Positions 1-15,400 are shown, counted from the stretch's first letter. The stretch is DNA of 60,000 nt from Nematostella vectensis (GCF_932526225.1 NC_064047.1:1366001-1426000), one strand, 5' to 3'. Notes: generated by a model from the sequence alone, not told the origin. Translations and numbers: made by a program.

Positions 1-471
1 TGTGATATTCCTATGGGCATATTCTTGTCACTAACTCTACAGTAATGATCCCATGGGTTTTTCAGATAAATGTTGTTGTTTTTAAATCGGGTTTTCATGC
101 GCTTTTCATACTCGTAAATTCGATTCCCGAGCGAAGAGATGTTTACATCCAAGGTAGCACCACGAGAAACTGACACATGCTAATCACAAAACGTTATAAA
201 CATGGAAGTGAGGCAGAAGTTGAAATAGCGCTTCGAGAGGCCAGAGCCTCGTCTCAACCCCGCTGGCCACTAAATAGAGAGACGCACGAGGCTCTGGAAC
301 CAGGGTACCAGGGGATCACCTTATAGGGTAATTTTTGTTCTCTCTGTTAAGACAAACACCAAATTTTTAAAAGTGCACCCCAGAATAATTTATTGTTGGT
401 CATAATGTCATGTCTAGAATAATATTGTACTGCAAAATGTGACTGTAGTCATATTAACTATGGTTTTTTAG
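1..471. other. PITRM1 intron sequence
   Basis: No exon is recognisable here. The stretch ends in the AG acceptor at 470-471 that opens the first visible PITRM1 exon, so it is intron of that gene. A short imperfect inverted repeat at about 239-298 pairs CCAGAGCCTCGT with ACGAGGCTCTGG across some 30 bp. The exon with the HxxEH motif was looked for and not found, so it lies left of the window. Confidence 0.6.
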
Positions 472-3400
472 GCAAGAGGGATGGCGAATGGAAAATGAAG
501 ATTTGTCTGCATCCTCTTCCGCCCTTACATTTAAGGGAGTCGTGTTTAATGAGATGAAGGGGGCGTTGGTGAGTTGGGGCATAGAGAAACTACAGGCAGG
601 CAGTTAGAACAGCTACCCAGGTAGTCTGCCGGTAGTTAGCAGCAACAATACAATACACAATAAAATATTTTTTTTCTTACTTATGCTACTACCTAAGACT
701 AGACACAGATGGCACAGGTAGTTGTATTATATTTATTTATTTTATAAGGCTGAAGTATAGGTCTCATTTAAAAAAAATGTATCCTAATTTCCTTTTATTT
801 TTTAGCAAAAGGTTTGACCTAAAAACTTACAGCTTCTATTAGGCTTCAGTTGTAATTAATCTTTGCTGTCAATGCCATATTTGGCCAGATTCACAAGTTG
901 ATTGCTGTGTTGTTTTCAGTCCACACCAGAGTCTGTGTTTGTGACACAAGCCCAGAAACTACTCCTCCCGAGCCACACATACAGCCACATCAGTGGTGGA
1001 GACCCCCTACATATCCCTGATCTCACGGTATAGTTATATAGAAAAACTGATGATTCACCAGTTGGACAGACAGACAGACGCACCACCACACATACGGCCA
1101 CATCAGTGGTGGAGAACCCCTACACATCCCTGATCTCACGGTATAGTTATATAGAAAAACTGATGACGCACCATTACACATACAGACACATCAGTGGAGG
1201 GGACCCCCTACACATCCCTGATCTCACGGTATAGTTATATAGAAAAACTGATGATTCAGCAGTTTGACAGTTGGACAGACGCACCACCACACATACGGCC
1301 ACAACAGTAGTGGAGAACCCCTACACATCCCTGATCTCACGGTATAGATATAAAAAAACTGATGATTCACCAGTTGAACAGTTGGACAGACAGACAGCAG
1401 ACAGACAGACGCACCACCACACATACAGCCACATCAGTGGTGGAGACCCCCTACACATCCCTGATCTCACGGTATAGATATAAAAAAACTGATGATTCAC
1501 CAATTGGACAGTTGGACAGACAGACAGCAGACAGACAGACGCACCACCACACATACAGCCACATCAGTGGTGGAGACCCCCTACACATCCCTGATCTCAC
1601 GGTATAGTTATATAGAAAACTGATGATTCACCATTAAACTGAATTGATAGACAGTTGTACAGACAGACAGACAGACGCGCCACCACACATACGGCCACAT
1701 CAGTGGTGGAGACCCCCTACACATCCCTGATCTCACGGTATAGTTATATAGAAAAACTGATGATTCACCAGTTGGACAGACAGACAGACAGACACACCAC
1801 CACACATACAGCCACATCAGTGGTGGAGACCCCCTACACATCCCTGATCTCACGGTATAGTTATATAAAAAAACTGATGATTCACCAGTTGGACAGTTGG
1901 ACAGACAGACAGACGCACCACCACACATACAGCCACATCAGTGGTGGAGACCCCCTACACATCCCTGATCTCACGGTATAGTTATATAGAAAACTGATGA
2001 TTCACCATTAAACTGAATTGATAGACAGTTGTACAGACAGACAGACGCACCACCACACATACAGCCACATCAACGGAGTGGGACTCTTACACATCCCTGA
2101 TCTCACAAAATAATTATAATATACGTTACTGATGCACTATTACACTAAATATAATTGACAGTTGGACAGACAGACAGACACACAGCCACACACAGACACA
2201 TCAACAGAGGGGACCCCCTACACTTCTCTAATCTTAATAATAAAATACATCATAATATACGTTACTGATGCACTATTACACTGAATATAATTGACAGTTG
2301 GACAGACAGACACACAGCCACATACAGACACATCAACAGAGGGGACCCCCTACACATCCCTAATCTTAATCATAAAATACATTATAATATATGTTACTGA
2401 TGCACTATTACACTGAATATATTTGACAGTTGGACAGACAGACACACAGCCACATACAGACACATCAACAGAGGGGACCCCCTACACTTCTCTAATCTTA
2501 ATAATAAAATACATCATAATATACGTTACTGATGCACTATTACACTGAATATAATTGACAGTTGGACAGACAGACACACAGCCACATACAGACACATCAA
2601 TGGAGGGGACCCCCTACACATCCCTGATCTTAATAAAAAATACATTATAATATACGTTACTGATGCACTATTACACTGAATATAATTGACAGTTGGACAC
2701 ACAGCCACATACAGACACATCAACGGAGGGACCCCCTACACATCCCTGATCCTAATAATAAAACACATTATAATATAAGTTACTGATGCACTATTACACT
2801 GAATATAATTGACAGTTGGACAGACAGACACACAGCCACATACAGACACATCAACGGAGGGGACCCCCTACACATCCCTGATCCTAATAATAAAACACAT
2901 TATAATATACGTTACTGATGCACTATTACACTGAATATAATTGACAGTTGGACAGACAGACACACAGCCACATACAGACACATCAACAGAGGGGACCCCC
3001 TACACTTCTCTAATCTTAATAATAAAATACATCATAATATACGTTACTGATGCACTATTACACTAAATATATTTGACAGCTGGACACACAGCCACATACA
3101 GACACATCAACGGAGGGGACCCCCTACACATCCCTAATCTTAATAATAAAACACATTATAATATACGTTACTGATGCACTATTACACTAAACAGTTGAAC
3201 ACACAGCCACATACAGACACATCAACAGAGGGGACCCCCTACACATCCCTGATCTTAATTATAAAATACATTATAATATACGTTACTGATGCACTATTAC
3301 ACTGAATATAATTGACAGTTGGACACACAGCCACATACAGACACATCAACGGAGGGGACCCCCTACACATCCCTAATCTTAATAATAAAACACATTATAA

Positions 3401-6400
3401 TATACGTTACTGATGCACTATTACACTAAATATATTTGACAGTTGGACACACAGCCACATACAGACACATCAACAGAGGGGACCCAATACACATCCCTGA
3501 TCTTGATAATAAAACACATTATAATATACATTACTGATGCACTATTACACTGAATATAATTGACAGTTGGACACACAGCCACATACAGACACATCAACGG
3601 AGGGGACCCCCTACACATCCCTGATCTTAATAATAAAACACATTATAATATACGTTACTGATGCACTATTACACTAAATATAATTGACAGTTGGACAGAC
3701 AGACACACACACAGACACATCAACAGAGGGGACCCCCTACACATCCCTGATCTTAATAATAAAATACATTATAATATATGTTACTGATGCACTATTACAC
3801 TAAATATATTTGACAGTTGGACACACAGCCACATACAGACAAATCAACAGAGGGGACCCCCTACACATCCCTGATCTTAATAATAAAACACATTATAATA
3901 TACGTTACTGATTATTACACTGAATATGATGGGTAGACAGGCAGGCATGCATTTAGTCACATCAGCATTGGGGACCCAATCCCTGACCTGGTAGTATAGC
4001 ATTACACAATTAATACTGATGACGTAACACTGTGTTCACACAGACAATGTCAGGCTGCATTGGTGTCTTTTATTTGTTTATTGGATAGTTGACCTACAGT
4101 ACTGCACTGTATTTGCATGCATAGTATTTTCCTGACATAATATGCTCTGTGGACTTTTCCAGTGGGAACAGCTAAAGAAATTCCATGCAACACATTACCA
4201 CCCAAGTAATGCAAGGTGGGTAAACTATACACATGAACTAATCCATCCTCTTATCTATTCCTCTTAACTCAAGAGGAATCATATATTTGTAGTGTATTTG
4301 GGAGTTTAATTCTTCAGTAGACTGGAAACATTGCCTGAAATTCAACAGCAACAATGTATTGTTGGTATTATTTTTGAAATTTGGTAATCCGTCTTCCTCA
4401 AGGAGATTTTAATTAGTTTACCATCTTTAGACTAAGCGGAGTGAACAAAGGGTTACGTTTCAGACAGTAAAACCATGAACACCTAATGTGTGGGATGTTA
4501 ATTGTCTTTGACCAATCATGCCCAAGGATTCAGTTGTCGAGACATGTTCCTTGTTGACTGCTTGAATATCTAGCAAGTGATTGGTTGGTACAAACATTCC
4601 TTACATATTTCCGGTATTCACGGTTTTACTGGTTGCGCTGTAATTTTATCAAAGAAAACTTAAATGCATGATGAAATTGACTTTGTTTTCATCTATGATA
4701 GAGGAAGGCTTTGTCTACTAGCACTTGCATTAGCAACAACACATGTACTGCTATCATAGCTTACCTGCATTTTTTGCCTCAGGTTTTACACCTATGGAGA
4801 CATACCCTTGGAGGAGCACCTACAACACATCAGTAGTTTAGCATTGCAGCGCTTTGACAAACTGCAGACTGAAACAGAGATCCCACATGAAGAGAGATGG
4901 TCAGAAGCAGTGAGTGGAATACCCTATTTCATATTTTCACCCATAATGGTTTGTGGGGGTCACAAGCATACCATGAAATGTCATACTGCATGGCATTTCA
5001 GTTTTGTTAATGATTTTCTTTCTGGGATAGTTGAGTCATTTATGTATTGCATACCCCATCTCCAAAATGACATTAAATGTGAAATGTAGATGGTAAGAAC
5101 TTCTTCATTCATTTAGATGATTGATAACTTCTTTATTTTTACTCAGCGAGAAGCCCATGTCACCTGCCCTATAGACCCCATGGCCGCCGACCCTGATAAA
5201 CAGACCACTGTGAGCAGAAGCTATCTGGTAGCAAGGTAATGCACTAACCAATCATTTTCAATAGAATTTGTATTCATGTAAGGTATTTATTGCCACAGCT
5301 CTATAACGCTTTCTGGTTATACCAGCTGTCAGTAGTCAGGATTTTATTTTTTGTTTTTCAGATGAGCTGTGCATATTAATTGTAATTTTGTACTCACTGG
5401 AGATTTGTGCTGAATTTGCAGCCTCACAGGCTAGAATCCAAGTTTGCCAACAAAAGAACACACTTATCACCACATCTCAACATTTTGGGGGATTTATTTT
5501 TGGTGGTACATTTGGCATTGACCCATTGCCATTCTGCAATAAAAATTGTTGTAATTATTTCAATCTGGATTTGTTGGACTATTAGGTATTACTTTCAGCT
5601 TAATCTATGTTCCTTATGACTTGAATCAAACTCTTCCTTGTTGTTTTGGCAGCACTACAGACCCATTTGAGTCATTCATCTTAGGGATTCTCTCCTCTCT
5701 ACTCATTGGTGGACCGACTTCACCTTTCTATCAAGCACTCATTGAACCTAACATTGGGTCTGACTTCTCCCCTGGAGTAGGGTAAGAATTTAACAGGTAG
5801 CGCTCTGTAGCAAGCTGTACTGTATGTTACTCTTAGAATAGGTATGTATGTATAAAGTAGGAAGGAAGATGAGAAGGGGTACATTGTGGTGAGGTGAGAA
5901 TAGGTGTACTGAGGTGAGGTAAGCTGAGGTGTGGCGAGGTGAGCTGATGTAAGGTTAAAAGGTTAAAAGGTAAGGTGAGGTAAGATGGTTATGTAACATG
6001 AGATAAGTTGAGGTGATGGGACTCACCCAAGGTGTGAGATGGGATTTCATATGAGATATTTTATTTCAGTTATGATAATGGCACAAAGGATGCCTCCTTT
6101 TCGATCGGCCTCCAGGGAATTAAGAAAGAAGATGTGGAGAAAGTGAAAGAAATAATTAAAACCACCTTTGACAAAGTTGTGGAGTAAGTATATTAGATAA
6201 AACAAAGTAAATCGCTTATGAATATCATAAAGGATACAATTCTGTGATAATGTTACTGTCCAACAGTCCAATCCGTTTACTCCAAACCAGACTTTTATTT
6301 AAACCGATTAGCCCCCAGACGACCCAAAACCGGCCTTGTGCTGTATGTATGAATCTACATAATTGCCGCATAAAGGCCTGCAATGATGTGTTAGTTTGTC

Positions 6401-9400
6401 CTCAGAATCCCAATAAGTCACTTTAACTCACTGTGTGCAAGTGTAATATCCGGATTATTGATTGTCCAATAAAGATATCTTACATTTTCAGATAAACCAT
6501 TTTACTTTACTCTTTTTTTGTTTGCTTGATTTGATTTTCCATTTTTTGGGAAAACGGAAAAGGTTTACACCATCCTTTTCTCAGCTTTCTTAATTCAATT
6601 ATGTTTTTATATACGCTTAATAAGTACGTTTATTGGTAAGTTGTTAGAGATTTTGAGTTGAGAATGTCATCTTTTTTTAGGGAAGGGTTTCCAAAAGAAC
6701 GTATCGCGAGCATCTTGCATAGAGTGGAACTATCGGTGAAACATCAGAGCAGCAACTTTGGTCTTGGACTTATGATGGTAGGTGTACAAGTCATGAAGGA
6801 ATGAGCAAAAATGTTTACTGACCTTTAGGGGGTTCACCCAGTATTTTCCACACAACACTGTATTTCACCAATTTTAAATTCTCAGCAATGACATTTCCAG
6901 ATAAGGTCCATACAGATCCAATAATTACTTCTCTGGTACTTATTAGTTTTTCTGTTGTTTCTGCGGCTTGATGTAAATTGCCCCAGCCCTTGATGCACAC
7001 TGGAACAACAGTTTGATTTTAAACTTTGTGCTTGTTAGAAGATATGAGTGCCCTGTGAAACCTGTGCAGTTCACTCCAAAGAGGCCTTACCAGCCATGCT
7101 TTTGTCATTATTTACTTTCATAGTGGGAGACAAATTGTGCGATTTTATCTCGAAATAACAATTTAAAAGCAGTTATACTTCATTTACCAATTCCAAAAGT
7201 ATCACAACAGCCCCTGGGAATGGTTCTCACTCATTTTGATAAAATAATAAAATGACCACTTACAGAGTGCTACTTTAGTCCCTGGTGAATTGTCCATCTA
7301 TCCTCGGGAAACATATCTCCTTGTCTCAAATGTTTTCTATTGGATGCCCTATTGATCCTTTTTTACATTTAGATATTCAAACCTCGAAGGCTAAGAAGTT
7401 AATGATATTATAATCCCCGGTTGTTTGATTTGTTTTATTATCTCTCCCTCAGAGTCTGATGCATCCGTGGACACACGGTGGGGACCCCACTGAGTATCTA
7501 CAAATCAACAAATACATGGAAAAGTTCAAGGTAGGATATTACTGTACACTAGGCTCGGCAGTATACTGTATGACGTTGTTTTACCCCCAGACCTAAAATA
7601 GAAGAATGTGAATGACCTTCTCTAAGTTTGAATATAGCACCTTTTTGGGGGTCTACATATTCAGTATGGGTTGTTTTTGTAGCTTCTGCGCATGTGCGAT
7701 TAGCTACTACAGTATGTCATCACATAGAAAAACAATGCTAAGCAGTCAGTTGACTAATATGTTTATCAACAATTTTTATAGCATGGTGGTAGTTGTAAAT
7801 ATTTGTTGCAGTAGCTACATGTCTGTACGGACGTATTTTTGACTGTCTTCCTTTTTGTAACAGGCCTGTATGGAGGAAGACGAGAAATTCTTGGAAAACA
7901 AAGTTCGCGAGTACTTCGTGGATAACACCCACAACTTGACACTTGTCATGTCTCCTGATGTAAGTGACAATAATGATTGACACCCGTCAAAGTTTCATGT
8001 TACGTTGTATGTGTAGAGTATACTTCTGTGTGAATGACTATTATGATTAACACTTGTCAAACGGTTATATTAAACACATTATATTATAACTTTGAATAGG
8101 TAAAGTATGCTTACTTCATTATGTGACTATTAAAGTTGAATAGGTAGAATATGCTTACTTCATTGTGAGTGGCTATTAAAGTTGAATAGCTAGAATATGC
8201 TTACTTCATTGTGAGTGACTATTAAAGTTGAATAGCTAAAATATGCTTACTTCATTGTGAGTGACTATTAAAGTTGAATAGCTAGAATATGCTTACTTCA
8301 TTGTGAGTGGCTATTATTGTTAATGCTTTTTTTCCTTTTTATCTAAGGCTGAATACGAAGCTAAACTTGCCAAGCTAGAGAAGGCAAAGTTGGAAAAGAT
8401 GACGTCATCTCTGACAGATGATGACAAGGAAAACATTTATAAAAAATGTATGTCTCTTCTGCACACCTTATCTGAACACCTTCTTACCATGATGCATAAA
8501 TACACTGTAATTTATACTGCACACATGTCGAGCGTGCTGAATGGCTGAGATACTTTGAATCAAAAAGTTTTACTCAAGAAACAGGATTTAATTGGGAACT
8601 TTACTGAGTTGCCAATCAGTTAAATTCATGTTTTAAGGGGTGGGGATGAATGACTCCCCCCCCCCCCCCCCCCCAGGGCCCACTCAAATAAAAGGAAACT
8701 GAGTACTTTAATGTAAATAAATGTTTGCTAAATAAGATAACGACACCTTTTCCTCATTCCCAGATCTTACAGATTTGCCCCCCCCCCCCCAAAAAAAAAA
8801 AAAAAAAAACTTCTGCTATTGTACATTTCCCTTGCCGGTTCATATAAGCTTTGCACCACTCTTTCCTCTGTGCCTTATTGAGGGCTATGATGCCTTTCAG
8901 GTATCCTCCGGTTCTTAATATTTTAATTACTATTGATTGAATTATCAGGTTTAGAGCTTGCGTCACAGCAGAACACGACGGAGGATTTGTCATGTTTACC
9001 CGTCATGCACATCTCAGGTGATTCATTATTGATTCACTTCAAATAAGTTTACGCTTTGAGAATTCTATGCAAGTATAACGTTCTTAATGGCAAGAGCACG
9101 GTTTTGAAAACCATACGGATGCATAGTGATGATCCCCTAATGCTACAGAGTGCACATCGGAGCACGGGGAAATCCTAGTTATGAAGTTTGTGCCAATCAA
9201 ATTCATTATTGCATCCTGATTGGCTTATTTTCTTTAGAATTTGCATTGATAACCTGTTTGATAACCTGTTCTTGTTTTTAGATATCGATCCAAAGATAAA
9301 ACGTGTCGTCCTAGATGAGTGTATTGTGGGTAAGTGTTGATAACAGTAATGATAAAGATGGACTGCTACAGATAGTTGTGATAATGATCAAGGTTGTGAT

Positions 9401-12400
9401 GTTGGCAATGAGGGGTGATGCGTATAATGATGAAGAGAATAATGGAGATGTGGTGGGATAATGGTGATGATAATGATGTTGATGATGATTATGGTTAGAG
9501 TAATGGCTTCAATGACTACAGGTATTTTGATCATGATTTTGATAATGATAATGCAACAATGATGGTGATGATGGCGATGATGATGATGATGGCAATGATT
9601 ATGTTGATGGTAATGGTGATGATCATGATGACTGGCTGTTTCTCCCTTTAGCGGGTGTACCCGCCCAGTTCAGTGAGCAGCCCACAAATAGTGTGACCTA
9701 TTTCCGCGCCATCTCCAGCACTACTGATATCCCGGATGAGCTTCACCCCTACCTACCTCTTTTCTGCTACGTCATCACCAAGTAAGTGACGTCATTCCGC
9801 TACATTCTCACTCAGTGACGCCATTCTGCTTCGTCATTCTGCTAACATACCACTAAGTAACACTATTCTTGTTACGTCATCACTAAGTTATGTCATTCTA
9901 CCACGGCATCAATGAATTATGTCATTCTGCTTGGTCATCACTAAGTTATGTTATTCTACTACGTTATCAATAAAATATGTCATTCTGCCGCGTCATCACT
10001 TACTAAGCGACGTTTTTCTGCTACGTCATCACTAACTAACTGATGTGGTACGGTAAAAACGGGACTATGACCTTTAAGAAAGGCCTGAAAAAGCCTTAAA
10101 TACTGTGGTTACATTTATGGTGGAAATACCACTCTTCATAAGAAAGTTCGTATTCTCGTTTGAGTGTGAGGAATCTAACGATTGCTTATGAGCAGAGTAG
10201 TTGTTAATGAGAGACAATCAGGACCCATCTCATTCATTTCCACTTTTGTCTCAATTTGTTGCGATCTTTGTCAGGATTTTTTGTCCGTTGAAGTGACAAA
10301 TATTTCGAGGTGCCTTTAGTATAGTTAACAATTATACCATTTCCATTGAGCCACTATCCGCCAAAATGGAAAGGTTATAATTGTTTTAGTATATAAAACG
10401 AGCTTTACAGCAATTTTATTTTCGGAAACACTTGCTAATCGGCTGTTACACCCGCCATTTTGCTTGATTTCGGGGCGCAGGAAAATATACACCTCCTAGG
10501 AGGTGTACATTGCATTTTATCCCGATGTTCTCAGCCAATTAAAATAGCTTGTTCTTGTGAGGTTCCGAGTTTTATGTACTAATACCGAATATTTGCTCTT
10601 TCCCATAGGATGGGTGCTGGTAACTTGGACTATAAAGAGATGGCTCAGCTGATAGAGAGGCGCACCGGGGGACTGTCTGTGGGGACCCATATCTGTACAA
10701 ACCACACGGACCCCATGAAATATGAACAGGTACGCATTATGTTGGTGGCTTATCTATGGGGATCCATATCTGTATCCTTTTAATAACCCATATCTGAACA
10801 AACAATACGCTTTGCTTGTAAAAATTTTCATTCATTCATTCGATTGTTTTTGGTTTGTCTTATTTCAGGGTGTGATGTTTTCGTCTCATTGCTTGGATAA
10901 AAACTTGCCTCACATGTTTTACCTGTGGGGAGAGATTTTTGGAAGGTAATTATAGTGCGACACGCGCTACCGTGGCCGAAAATAAGCCATTTCTGACATA
11001 GTTTATGATCCCGTTTTTGCTGAATAAGTTGCTTTTTGTTGTTTGTTATTTTGCCGCCAAAAGCCGGAGCGCGCGCGAGTTTGCAAACCAAAAAGTCACG
11101 TGATTTCCCAGTGCATGTCGCCTATCGCGTCACACTGCATTACTCTCTCATGGTTGTTTTTCTTTGTAGCCCGCGGTTCAAAGACCAGGAGCGGCTGCGT
11201 ACCCTGATCAATATGCTCGCGTCCGATCTTGCCTCGTCAATCGCGCAGTCCGGACACTCGTACGCGGTCAGTCTAGCGTCGAGCTCGCTCACGCCTGCCG
11301 CACGTCTGGACGAGGTCTTAGGGGGGCTCTCACAGGTAAATTGAGTACATTGTTATCAACTTGTAAATTCTCCTTACTATATGCATGATCACATAACGCG
11401 AATGTGTAAGCATTGAGCTGCCGCACGTCTGGACAAGGTCTTAGGGGGGCTCTCACAGGTAAGTTGAGTACACTGTTATCAACTTGCAAGTTCTCCTTAC
11501 TAATGCATGATCAGAAAATGCCCAGGTAGTAAGAATCTGTTCGGGGGCGGGGAGGGGGGGGGGGGCTGAAGGGAGGGAGGATGTAGAAGTGTGAGGTTCA
11601 GGAGGGAGGGGTTTTTGTACGCTTGCCTATCCTCTTAACATCCATTGTTATAATTGTAAAAGTAATTGATTCAGGGGGTATTGTACGCTTGTCTGTCAAA
11701 TGTGTGATTCATGTGGTTATTGTAGGCTTGTCTATCCTCTTAACCTCCCCTGTTATAGGTGCGAGATGTGAGAAAGTGTGAGATTCAGGGGGGGTATTCG
11801 TACGCTTGCCTGTCCTCTTTACACTCCCTGTTAAGGATGCGAAAATGTTGGATTAAGGGGGGTGCTTGTCTGTCCATTTTACACCCCTTGTTAAAGATGT
11901 GAAAATGTGGGATTCAGGGGGGGTATTTGTACGCTTGCCTGCCCTTTTTACACCCACTGTTAAAGATGCGAAATGTGGGATACAGGGGGTGCTTCTCTGT
12001 CCACTAGGTTGTGTTCATGAAGCAGCTGGTAGATGCTGAAGACCTTTCCCCCGTCATCGAGAAACTCACCACCATTGCTGTACACGTCTTAGAGGGCACG
12101 CAGTTCAGGTAACTTATCGCCATTGCTGTACACGTCTTAGAGGGCACGCAGTTCAGGTAACTTATCACCATTGCTGTGCACGTCTTAGAGGGCACGCAGT
12201 TCAGGTAACTTTTCACCATTGCTGTACACGTCTTAGAGGGCACGCAGTTCAGGTAACTTATCACCATTGCTGTACACGTCTTAGAGGGCACGCAGTTCAG
12301 GTAACTTATCGCCATTGCTGTACACGTCTTAGAGGGCACGCAGTTCAGGTAACTTATCACCATTGCTGTACACGTCTTAAAGGGCACGCAGTTTAGGTAA

Positions 12401-15400
12401 CTTATCACCATTGCTGTACACGTCTTAGAGGGCACGCAGTTCAGGTAACTTATCACCATTGCTGTACACGTCTTAGAGGGCACGCAGTTTAGGTAACTTT
12501 TCACCATTGCTGTACACGTCTTAGAGGGCACGCAGTTTAGGTAACTTATCACCATTGCTGTACACGTCTTAGAGGGCACGCAGTTTAGGTAACTTTTCAC
12601 CATTGCTGTACACGTCTTAGAGGGCACGCAGTTCAGGTAACTTATCACCATTGCTGTACACGTCTTAGAGGGCACGCAGTTCAGGTAACTTATCACCATT
12701 GCTGTACACGTCTTAGAGGGCACGCAGTTCAGGTAACTTATCACCATTGCTGTACACGTCTTAGAGGGCACGCAGTTTAGGTAACTTTTCACCATTGCTG
12801 TACACGTCTTAAAGGGCACGCAGTTTAGGTAACTTATCACCATTACTGTGCACGTCTTAGAGGGCACGCAGTTCAGGTAACTTATCACCATTGCTGTACA
12901 CGTCTTAGAGGGCACGCAGTTCAGGTAACTTATCACCATTGCTGTACACGTCTTAGAGGGCACGCAGTTCAGGTAACTTATCACCATTGCTGTACACGTC
13001 TTAGAGGGCACGCAGTTTAGGTAACTTTTCACCATTGCTGTACACGTCTTAAAGGGCACGCAGTTCAGGTAACTTATCACCATTGCTGTACACGTCTTAG
13101 AGGGCACGCAGTTCAGGTAACTTATCACCATTGCTGTACACGTCTTAGAGGGCACGCAGTTCAGGTAACTTACCACCATTGCTGTACACGTCTTAGAGGG
13201 CGGCACGCAGTTTAGGTAACTTTTCACCATTGCTGTACACGTCTTAAAGGGCACGCAGTTCAGGTAACTTATCACCATTGCTGTACACGTCTTAGAGGGC
13301 ACGCAGTTCAGGTAACTTACCACCATTGCTGTACACGTCTTAAAGGGCACGCAGTTTAGGTAACTTTTCACCATTGCTGTACACGTCTTAGAGGGCACGC
13401 AGTTCAGGTAACTTATCACCATTGCTGTACACGTCTTAGAGGGCACGCAGTTCAGGTAACTTATCACCATTGCTGTACACGTCTTAGAGGGCACGCAGTT
13501 TAGGTAACTTATCGCCATTGCTGTACACGTCTTAGAGGGCACGCAGTTCAGGTAACTTATCACCATTGCTGTGCACGTCTTAGAGGGCACGCAGTTCAGG
13601 TAACTTTTCACCATTGCTGTACACGTCTTAAAGGGCACGCAGTTCAGGTAACTTATCACCATTGCTGTACACGTCTTAGAGGGCACGCAGTTCAGGTAAC
13701 TTATCGCCATTGCTGTACACGTCTTAGAGGGCACGCAGTTCAGGTAACTTTTCACCATTGCTGTACACGTCTTAAAGGGCACGCAGTTTAGGTAACTTTT
13801 CACCATTGCTGTACACGTCTTAGAGGGCACGCAGTTCAGGTAACTTACCACCATTGCTGTACACGTCTTAAAGGGCACGCAGTTCAGGTAACTTATCACC
13901 ATTGCTGTACACGTCTTAGAGGGCACGCAGTTCAGGTAACTTTTCACCATTGCTGTACACGTCTTAGAGGGCACGCAGTTCAGGTAACTTATCACCATTG
14001 CTGTACACGTCTTAGAGGGCACGCAGTTCAGGTAACTTATCACCATTGCTGTACACGTCTTAGAGGGCACGCAGTTCAGGTAACTTATCGCCATTGCTGT
14101 ACACGTCTTAGAGGGCACGCAGTTCAGGTAACTTATCACCATTGCTGTACACGTCTTAGAGGGCACGCAGTTCAGGTAACTTACCACCATTGCTGTACAC
14201 GTCTTAGAGGGCACGCAGTTCAGGTAACTTATCGCCATTGCTGTACACGTCTTAGAGGGCACGCAGTTCAGGTAACTTATCACCATTGCTGTGCACGTCT
14301 TAGAGGGCACGCAGTTCAGGTAACTTTTCACCATTGCTGTACACGTCTTAGAGGGCACGCAGTTCAGGTAACTTATCACCATTGCTGTACACGTCTTAGA
14401 GGGCACGCAGTTCAGGTAACTTATCACCATTGCTGTACACGTCTTAAAGGGCACGCAGTTCAGGTAACTTATCACCATTGCTGTACACGTCTTAGAGGGC
14501 ACGCAGTTCAGGTAACTTATCACCATTGCTGTACACGTCTTAGAGGGCACGCAGTTCAGGTAACTTATCACCATTGCTGTACACGTCTTAAAGGGCACGC
14601 AGTTCAGGTAACTTATCACCATTGCTGTACACGTCTTAGAGGGCACGCAGTTCAGGTAACTTATCACCGTTGCTGTACACGTCTTAGAGGGCACGCAGTT
14701 CAGGTAACTTTTCGCCATTGCTGTACACGTCTTAGAGGGCACGCAGTTCAGGTAACTTACCACCATTGCTGTACACGTCTTAGAGGGCACGCAGTTCAGG
14801 TAACTTATCGCCATTGCTGTACACGTCTTAGAGGGCACGCAGTTCAGGTAACTTTTCACCATTGCTGTACACGTCTTAGAGGGCACGCAGTTCAGGTAAC
14901 TTATCACCATTGCTGTACACGTCTTAGAGGGCACGCAGTTCAGGTAACTTATCGCCATTGCTGTACACGTCTTAGAGGGCACGCAGTTCAGGTAACTTAT
15001 CACCATTGCTGTACACGTCTTAGAGGGCACGCAGTTCAGGTAACTTATCACCATTGCTGTACACGTCTTAGAGGGCACGCAGTTCAGGTAACTTATCACC
15101 ATTGCTGTACACGTCTTAGAGGGCACGCAGTTCAGGTAACTTATCGCCATTGCTGTACACGTCTTAGAGGGCACGCAGTTCAGGTAACTTATCACCATTG
15201 CTGTGCACGTCTTAGAGGGCACGCAGTTCAGGTAACTTTTCACCATTGCTGTACACGTCTTAGAGGGCACGCAGTTCAGGTAACTTATCACCATTGCTGT
15301 ACACGTCTTAGAGGGCACGCAGTTCAGGTAACTTATCACCATTGCTGTACACGTCTTAGAGGGCACGCAGTTCAGGTAACTTATCACCATTGCTGTACAC

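Noticed and set aside
1271-1981. Plus-strand frames containing HTYSHISGGDPLHIPDLTV
   Set aside because: These are the repeated copies of the PITRM1 exon end read through into GTATAG (Val-stop). They lack acceptors and starts of their own.
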